NCBI RefSeq assembly: GCF_026250525.1
Contig: NZ_CP111046.1
Span: 186,001-250,000, forward strand
Source: Chondrinema litorale
GTDB lineage: Bacteria > Bacteroidota > Bacteroidia > Cytophagales > Flammeovirgaceae
Reading direction: 5' to 3'
Length of the DNA stretch: 64,000 bases
How positions within the stretch are numbered: the stretch's first letter is position 1; the number at the start of each line of letters is the position of its first letter. Positions 37,986 to 47,725 of this stretch are shown piece after piece. The notes under the pieces are model-generated. The model ran no database searches and had not been told where the DNA came from. It saw only the letters and a program-made list of their open reading frames with translations. The position numbers and the translations under genes were made by a program.

Positions 37986-38020
37986 AGGCTAAAAGTAAAA
38001 AATGCTTTTAGCCTTTATTT
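37986..38020 (+). terminator. Terminator at the end of the SusC operon of locus 2
   Basis: AGGCTAAAAG and CTTTTAGCCT form a perfect 10-bp stem, followed by TTATTTTTTTAT. The next start codon is only 11 bases further on, so the following gene is served by read-through or by a promoter inside this sequence. Confidence 0.8.
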
Positions 38021-38030
38021 TTTTATTTAT

Positions 38031-39701
38031 ATGAGATTATCACTACTATTTATTTTATTGCTTGGCTTGTATGCATGTTCTGAGCCCAAGCGAATTGAAG
38101 AAGAACAAGTAACAGTAAAAAAAGGGATTGCGGAGCATGTAATTGTAATAGGTATTGATGGTATGAGTCCCAATGGGATTATGAATGCCAACACACCAAA
38201 TATCGATTTTCTTGTAGAAAACGGAGCTGCAACTATGAATGCCCGTGCAGTTTTACCAACTAGTAGCAGTAGCAACTGGGCGTCTATGATTATGGGAGCT
38301 GGCCCTGAGCAACACGGAGTTACTTCCAATAACTGGGAAAGAGACGAATATACTTTGCCACCAGTTTCTACAGGAATGGAAGATATTTTCCCAACCATAT
38401 TTAGTGTACTGAGAGAGCAAAAACCAGATGCTGAAATTGCTGCTATTTATCATTGGGGAGCTTTCGGGAGGTTGTTCGAGAAATCAGCAGTGGATTATGA
38501 CCGACATGGAGAAACAGAATACCTCACTACTGAATATGCTGTTGAATATATAGAGTCGAAGAAACCGACTTTTTGTTTTGTACACCTTGATCATGTAGAC
38601 CATGCGGGGCATCATTACGGACATGGCACACCTGAATATTTTGCTTCTGTGGAATCTGCAGATTCTCTAATTGGGCAGATTGTAGAGTCTGTTCAAACCG
38701 CAGGCATCGCAGAAAATACAGTAATCATTTTATCTTCAGATCATGGTGGTATTGGTTATGGTCACGGAGGCGAAACTCCCGAAGAAATTACAATCCCATT
38801 TGTGGTATATGGCAAGCAAGTAGTAGCAGGTAAAACTATTTCTCACGAGTTATTTACTTATGATAATGCAGCCACAGTAGCTTTCATTTTGGGTATTGAG
38901 CAGCCTTATGCTTGGATCGGCAGACCAATTAAAAGTGCTTTTGAGGGTTATCCTGATCCTAAAAGTAATATGAAGGTAATGAGTCTGGCGAAGCCTAACA
39001 TTTTGCCTCTGCCAAATATGTATGCAAAAGCTGGTGGCTTATTTATAGACAAATCTCCCGAAGTTGTAATCGAAAAAGCGGTAGATGAAACGGAAATCAG
39101 ATTTACATTAGACGGTTCTGAGCCAACAGAAAAAAGCACATTATATACAGAGCCTTTCATCCTTGAAAATTCTACTGTTGTATCGGCAAAAGCTTTTAAT
39201 AAAGATGGTGAAGAAAGTCCAGTGAGCGTAGCCTATTTCAGAACGGTAAATTCGAGCAATGGCAATGGGGTTTCTTATAGCTATTATAAAGGGAATAACT
39301 GGGAAGATCTTCCAGATATGTCTAAGTTAAAGCCTGCAAAAACTGGTAATCTATATGAGTTTGAAATCTCAGAAATGGGTTCGCCTGAAGCGTTGCCACA
39401 GTTTGCTGTGAGAATGGATAGCTATATTAAAATAGATAAAGAAGGGGATTATACTTTTTATACCTATTCTGATGATGGAAGTATGCTTAATATCGATGGG
39501 GAACAAGTGGTAGATAATGGCGGACAGCATGGAACTATCGAACGTGGTGGAGGTATACATCTAAAAGCAGGTTACCATAAAATAACTGTTGATTATTTTA
39601 ACCATGCGGGAGGAGGATGGCTAGAAGTTTTCTATAAAGGGCCAGATATATCGAAACAAATTTTATCTGCTGATAAACTCTATTTAAACAAACCAATCTA
39701 A
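38031..39701 (+). CDS. Alkaline-phosphatase-superfamily phosphodiesterase lipoprotein with PA14 domain
   Basis: 556 aa. The lipobox is LGLYAC (Cys16). The catalytic domain (about 35-310) is of the type I phosphodiesterase/nucleotide pyrophosphatase class: VIGIDGM (metal-binding Asp43), the nucleophile region LPTSSSSNWASM (about 75-86), HLDHVDHAGHHYG, and SSDHGGIGYGHGG (metal-binding Asp-His). It is followed by a chitobiase-type beta-sandwich module (about 335-385; TEIRFTLDGSEPTEKSTLY) and a PA14 domain (about 395-550; GDYTFYTYSDDGSMLNIDGE). It probably cleaves a phosphodiester on a glycan at the membrane. A neighbouring GH92 mannosidase supports a phosphorylated mannose substrate, as inference. 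Confidence 0.75.
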   Translation: MRLSLLFILLLGLYACSEPKRIEEEQVTVKKGIAEHVIVIGIDGMSPNGIMNANTPNIDFLVENGAATMNARAVLPTSSSSNWASMIMGAGPEQHGVTSNNWERDEYTLPPVSTGMEDIFPTIFSVLREQKPDAEIAAIYHWGAFGRLFEKSAVDYDRHGETEYLTTEYAVEYIESKKPTFCFVHLDHVDHAGHHYGHGTPEYFASVESADSLIGQIVESVQTAGIAENTVIILSSDHGGIGYGHGGETPEEITIPFVVYGKQVVAGKTISHELFTYDNAATVAFILGIEQPYAWIGRPIKSAFEGYPDPKSNMKVMSLAKPNILPLPNMYAKAGGLFIDKSPEVVIEKAVDETEIRFTLDGSEPTEKSTLYTEPFILENSTVVSAKAFNKDGEESPVSVAYFRTVNSSNGNGVSYSYYKGNNWEDLPDMSKLKPAKTGNLYEFEISEMGSPEALPQFAVRMDSYIKIDKEGDYTFYTYSDDGSMLNIDGEQVVDNGGQHGTIERGGGIHLKAGYHKITVDYFNHAGGGWLEVFYKGPDISKQILSADKLYLNKPI

Positions 39702-39729
39702 TTTACTGATTAATAATTTCATACTTAAA

Positions 39730-39762
39730 AATTGCAGGTTATGATTTTAGCCTGTAATTTTT
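39730..39762 (+). terminator. Terminator after the phosphodiesterase gene
   Basis: AATTGCAGG pairs with CCTGTAATT (one wobble), loop of 12 bases, followed by TTTTTTT. Confidence 0.8.
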
Positions 39763-39825
39763 TTTTGTACTAAGTCGGATATTAGATAAATAGGAATCTA
39801 TATTGCTAAAAGGATTTAGTTTTCT

Positions 39826-39833
39826 TATTTTTG
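39826..39833 (+). promoter_or_regulatory. -7 element before a candidate small gene
   Basis: TATTTTTG is an exact TAnnTTTG match 22 bases before the ATG at 39856. Confidence 0.5.
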
Positions 39834-39855
39834 ATTTAATTAATTAGAAAAGAAA

Positions 39856-40026
39856 ATGAAAAAAACTTTAGTAACCTTCCATCATTCAAATAACCCAGTA
39901 AGCGGCAAAAGCTCATTTAGTTTTGATAAATCGAAACTAGTTTCAGCATATTCTAAAAGGATGAATTCCTACAATATGCTTTTTTATAATCAAATATTGA
40001 ATCCTGTGTTTACCTGTACTTTATAA
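39856..40026 (+). CDS. Candidate small protein (56 aa), unknown
   Basis: The frame starts MKKTLVTFHHSNNPVSGKSS, runs for 56 codons and ends in FTCTL. It has no hydrophobic signal. Support: it sits between a terminator and the GH92 gene, has a well-placed -7 element and an A-rich stretch before the ATG. Against: short length and no recognised family. It could be a small regulatory protein, or a leader of the GH92 transcript. Confidence 0.4.
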   Translation: MKKTLVTFHHSNNPVSGKSSFSFDKSKLVSAYSKRMNSYNMLFYNQILNPVFTCTL

Positions 40027-40123
40027 TAGATATTAAGTACTAGATGTAAATGAATATTTAGTTTTCTGAAATCTATTTGAAAGATAAATGAGTAATTCTT
40101 TATCACTCAATTTTTTAATCAAA

Positions 40124-42457
40124 ATGAATTTAAAAAAATACATCTACATTCTAATTTCAACCATATTAATTGCTTGTAATCAGTCAAAAATGCCTGAAAT
40201 ACAAGATATTATAGAAGAACCAGCCTCATATGTAAATCCATTTATTGGAGCAAGTACAAGCACTGATGCCGCCGGTGTGTATCATGGTTTAGGAAAAACA
40301 TTTCCTGGTGCAACTACTCCATATGGATTGGTACAAGTGAGTCCGAATACCATTACTGGAGGTGATAATGGTTCTGGTTACAGTTATGAACATACAAGTA
40401 TAGAAGGATTTGCTTTTACCCAAATGAGTGGTATTGGTTGGTATGGGGATTTAGGGAATTTCTTAGTAATGCCAACTACTGGCAAATTGCAAACTTCCGC
40501 TGGTTCATTGGCAAATACGGCTAGTGGTTATAGATCATCTTACGATAAAACAAGTGAAAAGGCCAGTGCAGGTTATTACTCTGTAAATCTCAGTGATTAT
40601 AATATTAAAGCAGAAATGACTGCTGCTTCACACAGTGGCATTTTAAAATTTACATTTCCTAAAAGTGATAAATCGAGAGTACAGATTGACTTGGCAAGAA
40701 GAGTAGGAGGTACTTCAACTGAACAGTTTATAGAAATTATCGATGAGCAAACCATTAGAGGATGGATGAAGTGCAAACCCGATGGCGGTGGTTGGGGAAA
40801 TGGTGATGGCAATGCTAATTACACTGTTTACTTTTATGCGCAGTTAAGTAAACCTTTTAAGAAATATGGAATTTGGAATGTCGAAATTCCAGACGATTGG
40901 ACTAGGAAAAGAGAAGATATTGAGAGTGAGCAATATCAGCAGAAAATCGCCGAAGCAACGATTGAATATGGTAATAAAGAAACCGAAGGGAAACACCTTG
41001 GTTTTTTTGCCGAATACGAAACAGAAGAGGCAGAAGAAATCCTGATAAAATCAGGAATATCTTTTGTGAGCATGGCAGGTGCAAAAAAAAACTTAAATGC
41101 AGAAATTACAGATTGGGATTTTGCAAAAGTAAAAGCTCAGGCTTGGAAACTGTGGAATGATAACTTATCGAAAGTCAAAATAAGTGGTGGAACTGATGAA
41201 GAAAAAACGGTTTTCTACACAGCACTTTATCATACCATGATTGACCCAAGAATTTTTGAAGATGTTGATGGCAAATATACTGGAGGTGATGGCAAAGCAC
41301 ATGAATCTGAGCATTTTACCAAGCGCACTATTTTTAGTGGTTGGGATGTTTTTAGAAGTCAGTTTCCGCTGCAAACCATCGTGAATCCGACTTTGGTAAA
41401 TGATATGGTGAACTCATTGGTAACGTTGGCAGATGAAAGCAACAGAGATTATCTAGAGCGTTGGGAGTTACTAAATGCTTACAGTGGTTGTATGATAGGT
41501 AATCCGGCAGTTTCTGTAATTTCTGATGCTTACACAAAAGGGATTAGAGATTTTGATGCTGAAAAATCTTTGGATTTGATGGTGAGTACTGGTGAAAAAT
41601 TTGGCAATGGAGAGAAGGGCTATACTTATACATCTTTCGGTATTTCTAACACATTGGAATATGCCTATACAGAATGGTGTACAGCCAATATGGCTGAGCA
41701 AATGAATCAAAAAAATATTGCCAAAACATTTTATAAAAGGGGTAAAAGCTTCGAGAATATTTTTGATGATTCTGTTTCATGGTTTAGACCTAGAAAAGAA
41801 GATGGCAGTTTCGAAAAATGGCCTAAAGAAGGCAGATTGGTCGAATGGTATGGCAGTATAGAAAGTAATGCCTACCAACAAGGCTGGTTTGTTCCGCATG
41901 ATATTGAAGGTATGATTAACCTAATGGGTGGCAATGAAAATGTGAAAAAGGATTTAGAAAACTTTTTTGACAAAGCTCCTGAAAACTTGATGTGGAACAA
42001 TTATTACAACCATGCTAACGAACCTGTGCATCATGTTACTTATCTTTTTAATCACGTTGGAGCTCCTTGGCTTACACAAAAATGGACTAGACTCATTTGC
42101 CAGAGAGGTTATAGAAACAGTGTAGAGGGGTTGGTAGGTAACGAAGATGTTGGTCAAATGTCGGCTTGGTATGTGTTATCTGCTTCAGGAATATACCAGA
42201 TATGTCCGGGCAAAAAACGATTCGAAATTACAAGTCCTGTGTTTGATAAGGTGGAATTTCAGCTAGATGATAAGTATGCAACTGGTAAAACTTTTAGTAT
42301 TGAAACTCATAATAATAGCCCTAAAAATGTTTATATTCAGAAAATACTGCTGAATGGAGAAGATTATAACAAACCTTATCTCAGTTATGATCAAATCGTT
42401 GAAGGTGCTAAACTCGAACTTTTTCTGGGTGCGGAACCAAATTATAACATTGAGTAG
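40124..42457 (+). CDS. GH92 alpha-mannosidase lipoprotein
   Basis: 777 aa from the ATG at 40124, which gives a clean lipoprotein signal (TILIAC); the ATG at 40088 is less likely. GH92 blocks: YVNPFIGAS at the N terminus, TFPGATTPYGLVQVSPNT, FSGWDVFRSQFPLQTIVNP, and GNEDVGQMSAWYVLSASGIY with ITSPVFDKV near the end. The family comprises calcium-dependent exo-alpha-mannosidases acting on mannans and N-glycans. It should act in the periplasm or at the membrane on imported oligosaccharides. The esterase gene follows three bases after the stop. Confidence 0.93.
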   Translation: MNLKKYIYILISTILIACNQSKMPEIQDIIEEPASYVNPFIGASTSTDAAGVYHGLGKTFPGATTPYGLVQVSPNTITGGDNGSGYSYEHTSIEGFAFTQMSGIGWYGDLGNFLVMPTTGKLQTSAGSLANTASGYRSSYDKTSEKASAGYYSVNLSDYNIKAEMTAASHSGILKFTFPKSDKSRVQIDLARRVGGTSTEQFIEIIDEQTIRGWMKCKPDGGGWGNGDGNANYTVYFYAQLSKPFKKYGIWNVEIPDDWTRKREDIESEQYQQKIAEATIEYGNKETEGKHLGFFAEYETEEAEEILIKSGISFVSMAGAKKNLNAEITDWDFAKVKAQAWKLWNDNLSKVKISGGTDEEKTVFYTALYHTMIDPRIFEDVDGKYTGGDGKAHESEHFTKRTIFSGWDVFRSQFPLQTIVNPTLVNDMVNSLVTLADESNRDYLERWELLNAYSGCMIGNPAVSVISDAYTKGIRDFDAEKSLDLMVSTGEKFGNGEKGYTYTSFGISNTLEYAYTEWCTANMAEQMNQKNIAKTFYKRGKSFENIFDDSVSWFRPRKEDGSFEKWPKEGRLVEWYGSIESNAYQQGWFVPHDIEGMINLMGGNENVKKDLENFFDKAPENLMWNNYYNHANEPVHHVTYLFNHVGAPWLTQKWTRLICQRGYRNSVEGLVGNEDVGQMSAWYVLSASGIYQICPGKKRFEITSPVFDKVEFQLDDKYATGKTFSIETHNNSPKNVYIQKILLNGEDYNKPYLSYDQIVEGAKLELFLGAEPNYNIE

Positions 42458-42460
42458 AAG

Positions 42461-43936
42461 ATGAAAAATATTGCATTTATTCTATTATACTGTATTACTT
42501 GTTTTGTTGGTAAAGCTCAGCAACTTTCTTTTGCTGATCCCTTAGGTTCTCATATGGTTATTCAGCAGAATAAACCTTTTAAAGTTTGGGGAAAAGCAAA
42601 ACCCAATGCAAAAGTTACTGTATTTGCAGATTGGCTAAAGTCTCCAGTAGAAGTAAAAGCAGATGAAACTGGTAGTTTCTTGGGAATCGTTCCAGTGCCA
42701 GAAATTGCAAAAGGAGATTTTACAGAACATCAATTAATTATAGAAAGCAATGGAGAAAAGCAGAGTTTAACAGATATTCTTATTGGAGAAGTATGGATTT
42801 GTAGCGGTCAATCTAACATGCAATTTGGTATGGATGAAGTGATTAATTCAGCTGTAGAAGTGAGCAAAGCAAATTTTCCGAATATCAGGTTATTTTACGC
42901 GGGATTAAACTTTAGTAATGAGCCGATAGAAAATGTGGATGGAGAATGGAAAGTTTGTAATCCGGAATCGGTGTATAAATTTTCGGCAGTAGGATATTTC
43001 TTTGGTAAAGAATTATTTAAAGAATTGAATGTGCCGGTCGGAATTGTATTTACAGGCATTGGTGCTTCGGCGGCTCAGGCCTATGTTCCTAAAGCTGTTT
43101 TGGCTGCAGATAATTTACTTAATGATAAATACCTGCAACCCTATTTACGATCTAGCAAATCTAAAGAAGTAATTGATGGTGGCTTTTCTTTTGAAAAAGT
43201 AATTAGACCATTTTTGCTGTACAATGCACTTATTCATCCGTTTAAAAATCTTTCTATTTCAGGTTTTTGCTGGTATCAGGGTGAGTCGAATAGAAATGAG
43301 CGAACAGCATATACACACTTAATGCATACAATGATTAGCAGTTGGAGAGAAGCATTTGCTCAAGGCGATTTACCATTCTACTTTGTACAAATCGCGCCTT
43401 ACTTCTACGATATTGAAGACCCAAAAAGAGCAGAGTTTGCATTCTTTAGAGAAGCACAAGAGAACATTTCCTCTGTAGCAAATACCGAAATGGTGGTTAC
43501 TATGGATGTAGGAAATGCCAAAGACCTGCATCCTAAAAACAAAAAACCGATTGGCATAAGATTAGGTAAAACAGCTTTAAATCTTCATTATGGTTTGAAT
43601 AATATTTCTTATGAAGGACCGATTTTCGATTCGGTTGATTTTAATGGCGCCAAAGCTTTGTTAAGCTTTAAACCATCTTCCGTAAAAAGTGGATTAAAAA
43701 CAAATGATGGTCAACCACCGAAATATTTTCAGCTAGCTGGTGAAGGCCAAATTTTCTATGAGGCTGAAGCTAAAATAGTGGGTAATAAAATACAATTGAG
43801 TTCCAGCGAAGTAAGCAAACCTGTAGCTGTCCGCTACGCATTTACGAACTATCCGGTAACTAATTTAGAAAATGGAGAAGGCATTCCGGCAGTGCCTTTT
43901 AGAACTGATGATTGGCAAGAACCATCAGTAAAGTAA
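42461..43936 (+). CDS. Sialate O-acetylesterase-like SGNH esterase
   Basis: 491 aa with a signal peptide ending in GKAQQ. Blocks of the family: DILIGEVWICSGQSNMQF (nucleophile Ser about residue 118), FCWYQGESN, and DLHPKNKKPIGIRL (Asp-x-x-His of the triad). The N-terminal beta-sandwich (MVIQQNKPFKVWGKAKPNA) is also typical. It removes acetyl esters from sugars. It is probably translated with the GH92 gene, as only three bases separate them, and may unmask acetylated mannose or sialic acid. Confidence 0.88.
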   Translation: MKNIAFILLYCITCFVGKAQQLSFADPLGSHMVIQQNKPFKVWGKAKPNAKVTVFADWLKSPVEVKADETGSFLGIVPVPEIAKGDFTEHQLIIESNGEKQSLTDILIGEVWICSGQSNMQFGMDEVINSAVEVSKANFPNIRLFYAGLNFSNEPIENVDGEWKVCNPESVYKFSAVGYFFGKELFKELNVPVGIVFTGIGASAAQAYVPKAVLAADNLLNDKYLQPYLRSSKSKEVIDGGFSFEKVIRPFLLYNALIHPFKNLSISGFCWYQGESNRNERTAYTHLMHTMISSWREAFAQGDLPFYFVQIAPYFYDIEDPKRAEFAFFREAQENISSVANTEMVVTMDVGNAKDLHPKNKKPIGIRLGKTALNLHYGLNNISYEGPIFDSVDFNGAKALLSFKPSSVKSGLKTNDGQPPKYFQLAGEGQIFYEAEAKIVGNKIQLSSSEVSKPVAVRYAFTNYPVTNLENGEGIPAVPFRTDDWQEPSVK

Positions 43937-44111
43937 TTGAAAAATTGATAATGAACGTGTGGCAATTTAGAGATATTAGATGTTTTAACAAGTAATTTGG
44001 CTTTAATTATCGCTTATAGCTATTCTAAGGCAGGGGTTTTAAAGTATTTTCAGTATTTTGCAGATTATTAGATAAATTTTTTGATCAATTGTAAAACTTT
44101 ATTAATCAGCA

Positions 44112-45149
44112 ATGGCGAAAACCAAGATTTCTATTAACGATATAGCGACTAAATTAAATATCTCTAAAACCACTGTTTCATTTATTTTAAATGGCAAAGC
44201 GAAAGAGAAAAGAATTAGCGATAAATTAGTTGCTAAGGTTTTAAAAAAAGTAGAAGAACTTGGTTATCAACCAAATCAGTTTGCTAAGGGATTAAGAACT
44301 GGCCGAACCAATATTTTGGGTTTAATGGTAGAAGATATTTCTAATCCCTTTTTTGCCAGTATTGCTAAAGAAATCGAAGAAAAAGCCTATCAAAATAAAT
44401 ATAAGATTGTTTATTGTAGCACCGAAAACGATAAGGAGCGAGCTAAAGAGTTTCTTACCATGTTTTCTACTCTGGGTGTAGATGGATGCATTATTTCTCC
44501 AACAATGGGAATGGAAGAGCACATCAAAAAAATGGTGGATACAGGGATGAATGTTATTCTTTTCGATAGAAAATTTGAAAATACGAGTAACAATGTAGTG
44601 AAGGTGAATAACATTGAAGGTGTGTATAGTGCGGTGACACATTTAGTAGATAGGGGATATAAGCAAATTGCTTTGGTGGCACTTACTTTGGATTCACCAG
44701 AAAAGGAAGAGAGAATTATCGGATACAAAAATGCAGTTACCGATTATGGTTTAGATGCACATATATTTCCGCTTCCATTTAAAAATGATTACCTAGATTA
44801 TGTGGAAGACATTATGAAAATTCTCGAAAAGAATAAAAACTTAGATTCGATTATCTTTAGCACAAACTATTTGGGAATTAGTGGTTTAGAAGCTATTAAT
44901 AATTTGGGTTTAAAAATCCCAGATGATCTGGCAATTATCTCTTTTGACGATCACGATCTATTTAGAATTCACAAACCGAATATTACTGTAGTTTCGCAAC
45001 CAATTAAGCAACTATCTCACACTGCCATGGATATGTTGCTAGAAAGACTTCAATGTAACAATAAAGATAAAGAAGAAAGCGAGCACAAAACTGTTACGCT
45101 ATGCACGAATTTGATTGTAAGAGAATCTACAGAATACAAAAAGAAATAG
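44112..45149 (+). CDS. LacI-family transcriptional regulator
   Basis: 345 aa. The HTH (ISINDIATKLNISKTTVSFI) and hinge (GYQPNQFAKGLRTGRTNILG) are standard. The ligand domain is of the periplasmic-binding-protein type (VEDISNPFFASIAKEIEEKA, LAIISFDDHDLFRIHKPNIT). It probably senses a sugar released by locus 2 and may control the GH92-esterase genes. It is 175 bases after the esterase gene and ends at a strong terminator. Confidence 0.9.
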   Translation: MAKTKISINDIATKLNISKTTVSFILNGKAKEKRISDKLVAKVLKKVEELGYQPNQFAKGLRTGRTNILGLMVEDISNPFFASIAKEIEEKAYQNKYKIVYCSTENDKERAKEFLTMFSTLGVDGCIISPTMGMEEHIKKMVDTGMNVILFDRKFENTSNNVVKVNNIEGVYSAVTHLVDRGYKQIALVALTLDSPEKEERIIGYKNAVTDYGLDAHIFPLPFKNDYLDYVEDIMKILEKNKNLDSIIFSTNYLGISGLEAINNLGLKIPDDLAIISFDDHDLFRIHKPNITVVSQPIKQLSHTAMDMLLERLQCNNKDKEESEHKTVTLCTNLIVRESTEYKKK

Positions 45150-45152
45150 ATA

Positions 45153-45190
45153 AAAAAAGACCTTACAAATGCATTTGTAAGGTCTTTTTT
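45153..45190. terminator. Strong bidirectional terminator
   Basis: A near-perfect palindrome: AAAAAAGACCTTACAAAT is followed directly by its reverse complement, with A- and T-runs at the ends. It lies between the LacI gene and the converging patatin gene. Confidence 0.9.
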
Positions 45191-45208
45191 ATTGATAATG
45201 TAGACCGA

Positions 45209-46258
45209 CTAATTGATGTTAATTCCATTTATAGCGAGATAAGCATCTAAAGGAACAGGCTCGTTACTTTGAGCCCAAATACTCACACTGTTATAAGAAC
45301 TATGTGCAGTTTCTGAGCTAAAGTCGAAAACACCGTAATAAGGAGCATCCGCAACATTTGGCACATACACATAACATCTGCTTGCTAACTCTGGATAATT
45401 ATTAGCAATTCTAAGTAACTCATTTAAAAACGATTGTTGTGAAAGTGCATCAGTATCAAAACCAGCTTTCTCTAAAGTTACTTTTAGAATGTCTTCTCTA
45501 GTACCGCTAATTGATAGATAATCAAGTTCATCACTCCATCTTGTTTCCGTATTTTTTTGATAAGAAACTATGTAAACTGTATCAAAAGGTGCTTCGCGAA
45601 TACGCTGGTATTCCATCACTGCATTTACAGGAATGTTTTCTATTAAACCTCCGTCTACATATATATTATCGTTGATTTTGATTGATGGAAAAGCTACTGG
45701 GAACGAAGTTGTTGCCATGAGCGATTCTATTAAATCTCCACCGATGTTGTCCAACTCAGTTATGTTAGAAGAAAACTCAATTTCTTTTAAATCTAAATTG
45801 GTACTGGTAAGCGCAGTTGGCATGAATAAATCATCAAAAGAAGTATAATTTAACTCTTCTAGCAATTTGGTTTCGAAAGTATTCCAAAGTGGTTTGGTAT
45901 CTATCGGTAAATCGTTTCTAGAATTATCCAACACATCTGCATTGGTTAGATTCAATACAATGTCTTTATAAGATTCGAATCCGAAATCGTTGGTGTTGTC
46001 TAAAATGCCATTGAGCATAATTGCATTAATTCCACCAGAACTCACACCAGATACAAAATCAAGGTTGTTGAGCTTGTTCTGATCGTGAAGTCTCTCGATT
46101 AAAGCGATTTGTTGATTAATTCTGGCAGCAGCACCAGTAATAATTAAGGCTGTGCCAGTGGGTGTACCTGTAGTTTCTGGTACGATAGGAAGTTCTGAGT
46201 CTTCGCAGCCAAACAGCGCAAATATTGATATAAATAGTATATATATTGATCGATTCAT
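45209..46258 (-). CDS. Patatin-like phospholipase lipoprotein
   Basis: 349 aa. The lipobox is FALFGC (Cys18). The nucleophile elbow is GVSSGG (G-x-S-x-G, Ser73), and the catalytic Asp lies in the D-G-G of YVDGGLIENIPV. The family hydrolyses acyl esters of lipids. The usual glycine-rich oxyanion loop is short here (IITGAAARIN instead of a G-G-x-R/K loop), so the activity may differ. It is anchored to the envelope; no operon partner shares a short gap. Confidence 0.8.
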   Translation of the reverse strand: MNRSIYILFISIFALFGCEDSELPIVPETTGTPTGTALIITGAAARINQQIALIERLHDQNKLNNLDFVSGVSSGGINAIMLNGILDNTNDFGFESYKDIVLNLTNADVLDNSRNDLPIDTKPLWNTFETKLLEELNYTSFDDLFMPTALTSTNLDLKEIEFSSNITELDNIGGDLIESLMATTSFPVAFPSIKINDNIYVDGGLIENIPVNAVMEYQRIREAPFDTVYIVSYQKNTETRWSDELDYLSISGTREDILKVTLEKAGFDTDALSQQSFLNELLRIANNYPELASRCYVYVPNVADAPYYGVFDFSSETAHSSYNSVSIWAQSNEPVPLDAYLAINGININ

Positions 46259-46325
46259 TTTTAGTTTTTTTCAGATTGAAAGTCTTTAGTTAGGTATTTT
46301 CTTTTATACATCAATTAGAAATTTA

Positions 46326-46889
46326 TTACCTTCTGGTTTTTCTATTTCGCTTGTTGTTTATAAAAGCATATTCCAGTTTGAAACTTAAAGAAGCGATTCG
46401 AGCGGCAATAAACTCATTGTCTTCCAGAATAGAATTGTTCTTAAACTGGTTGTTATAGGTTAAAGAAGTTTTAACCTTGCCTAACCGATAGCCCAAACCC
46501 ATACTATAGAAACCTCCATTGGTTAGAAAGAATGAATAACCTCCATTTAGTCGGATAAAAGGACACTTTTCTTTTTTAGTAAAATTGAAATCGTATCGCA
46601 CACTAATTGGCATAGCCAAAGAAATAATTTTCTGGTAGTAAACTATATCAGCTGCGATGGCGACAATGTTTCTTTCATTTAGACAAAAATTGAACTGGCC
46701 AGAAACCTCTGGTGATGGATACACAGATTCTCCCCACATGCGGTTGAATTCACCTTCTGCTATAAATCCTGGATCTAACAGAAAGGTACTTTGATTAACT
46801 CCTACACCAAAAGAAAGGTATTTTTTTGATTGAGCATTTGCGATTAAACTAGAGCAGATAAGTAGTAAAATGAAGATTTTTAATTTCAT
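46326..46889 (-). CDS. Small outer-membrane beta-barrel-like protein
   Basis: 187 aa from the ATG at 46889, which gives a signal peptide ending in IANAQS; the frame from 46925 starts earlier without a reason. The mature part has alternating hydrophobic strands with aromatic belts (YLSFGVGVNQSTFLL, NIVAIAADIVYYQK, FYSMGLGYRLGKVKTSLTYN, ASLSFKLEYAFIN), as in 8-stranded barrels. Function unknown. It lies 67 bases upstream of the patatin gene on the same strand. Confidence 0.6.
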   Translation of the reverse strand: MKLKIFILLLICSSLIANAQSKKYLSFGVGVNQSTFLLDPGFIAEGEFNRMWGESVYPSPEVSGQFNFCLNERNIVAIAADIVYYQKIISLAMPISVRYDFNFTKKEKCPFIRLNGGYSFFLTNGGFYSMGLGYRLGKVKTSLTYNNQFKNNSILEDNEFIAARIASLSFKLEYAFINNKRNRKTRR

Positions 46890-47412
46890 GTTATTTAGTT
46901 TTGAATTCCTAATTAATAGGGACAAAATTTTAAAGGTAAATCCTTTGATAATCCTAACGGTGCAGTTGATTCTAAATGATAATAATTGTAAATGTTTTTA
47001 GCTAAATAGCTTAAAAGAGGGTGAAAATAGAAGTAATTTAATAGGATTATTACCAAAAGTATCTTTGTGATTTATATGTCATCAAAAAAAGGTAGTAATA
47101 AAATATTTATATTAAAAAGTAAGTAATTTAAGAATAAATGCACAAGAAATATTAGAAGTTAAATACAAAGTGCATTCAGGTATTTCTTTTCCAATCTATT
47201 AAAAATCTGATTTGTACCTACAAAAAGCTGGTTCGTGTAAAAAAGTTTAATGTCTTATTTTGAAGCATAACTTTGAAACGGTTATTAAAATTACCAAAAA
47301 TAAGTGATTAAATATTTGGTGATTTGCATTTATAGCCTAAATTTAGCGATAAAAATTAGAGTTTAGCTCTATTTTAAATCGCAATTATTTAATAACTACA
47401 AACTCAACCAGC
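46890..47412. other. AT-rich intergenic region
   Basis: No gene can be supported. A plus-strand -7-like octamer TATCTTTG lies at 47060-47067, nine bases before a 16-codon frame (47076-47126, MSSKKGSNKIFILKSK) that I do not call as a gene. It may mark a small transcript, or a long leader of the HTH gene. Confidence 0.4.
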
Positions 47413-47652
47413 ATGTCAATTAACGATCAAATGGATCGATATTTAAAAATCGATCAACTCATCAGATTAAAATCAACTGGTTCTAGAAGAGAACTTAGTA
47501 ACAAACTTGGCCTTTCAATACGCTCAACACAAGAGTATATTAACGAAATGAAGCTCAATGGAGCTCCCATTAAATTTTGCAAAATTTCTAACAGCTATAT
47601 CTATACAGCAAATGGCAAGTTTGAGTCAAAATTTGGCTTTACAGATGTCTAG
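47413..47652 (+). CDS. Small HTH protein (DeoR/HTH_11-like)
   Basis: 79 aa. KIDQLIRLKSTGSRRELSNK followed by LGLSIRSTQEYINEMKLNGA is a winged-helix DNA-binding unit as found at the N terminus of DeoR-like regulators. It has no effector domain. It stands next to the propeller/peptide region and could regulate it, which is speculation. Confidence 0.6.
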   Translation: MSINDQMDRYLKIDQLIRLKSTGSRRELSNKLGLSIRSTQEYINEMKLNGAPIKFCKISNSYIYTANGKFESKFGFTDV

Positions 47653-47725
47653 GCGGCTCAAAAAGAGATTTCGATAAAATGCTATTATTCATGGAATTAA
47701 TCTATTTTATGATTTAAGTATAGTA

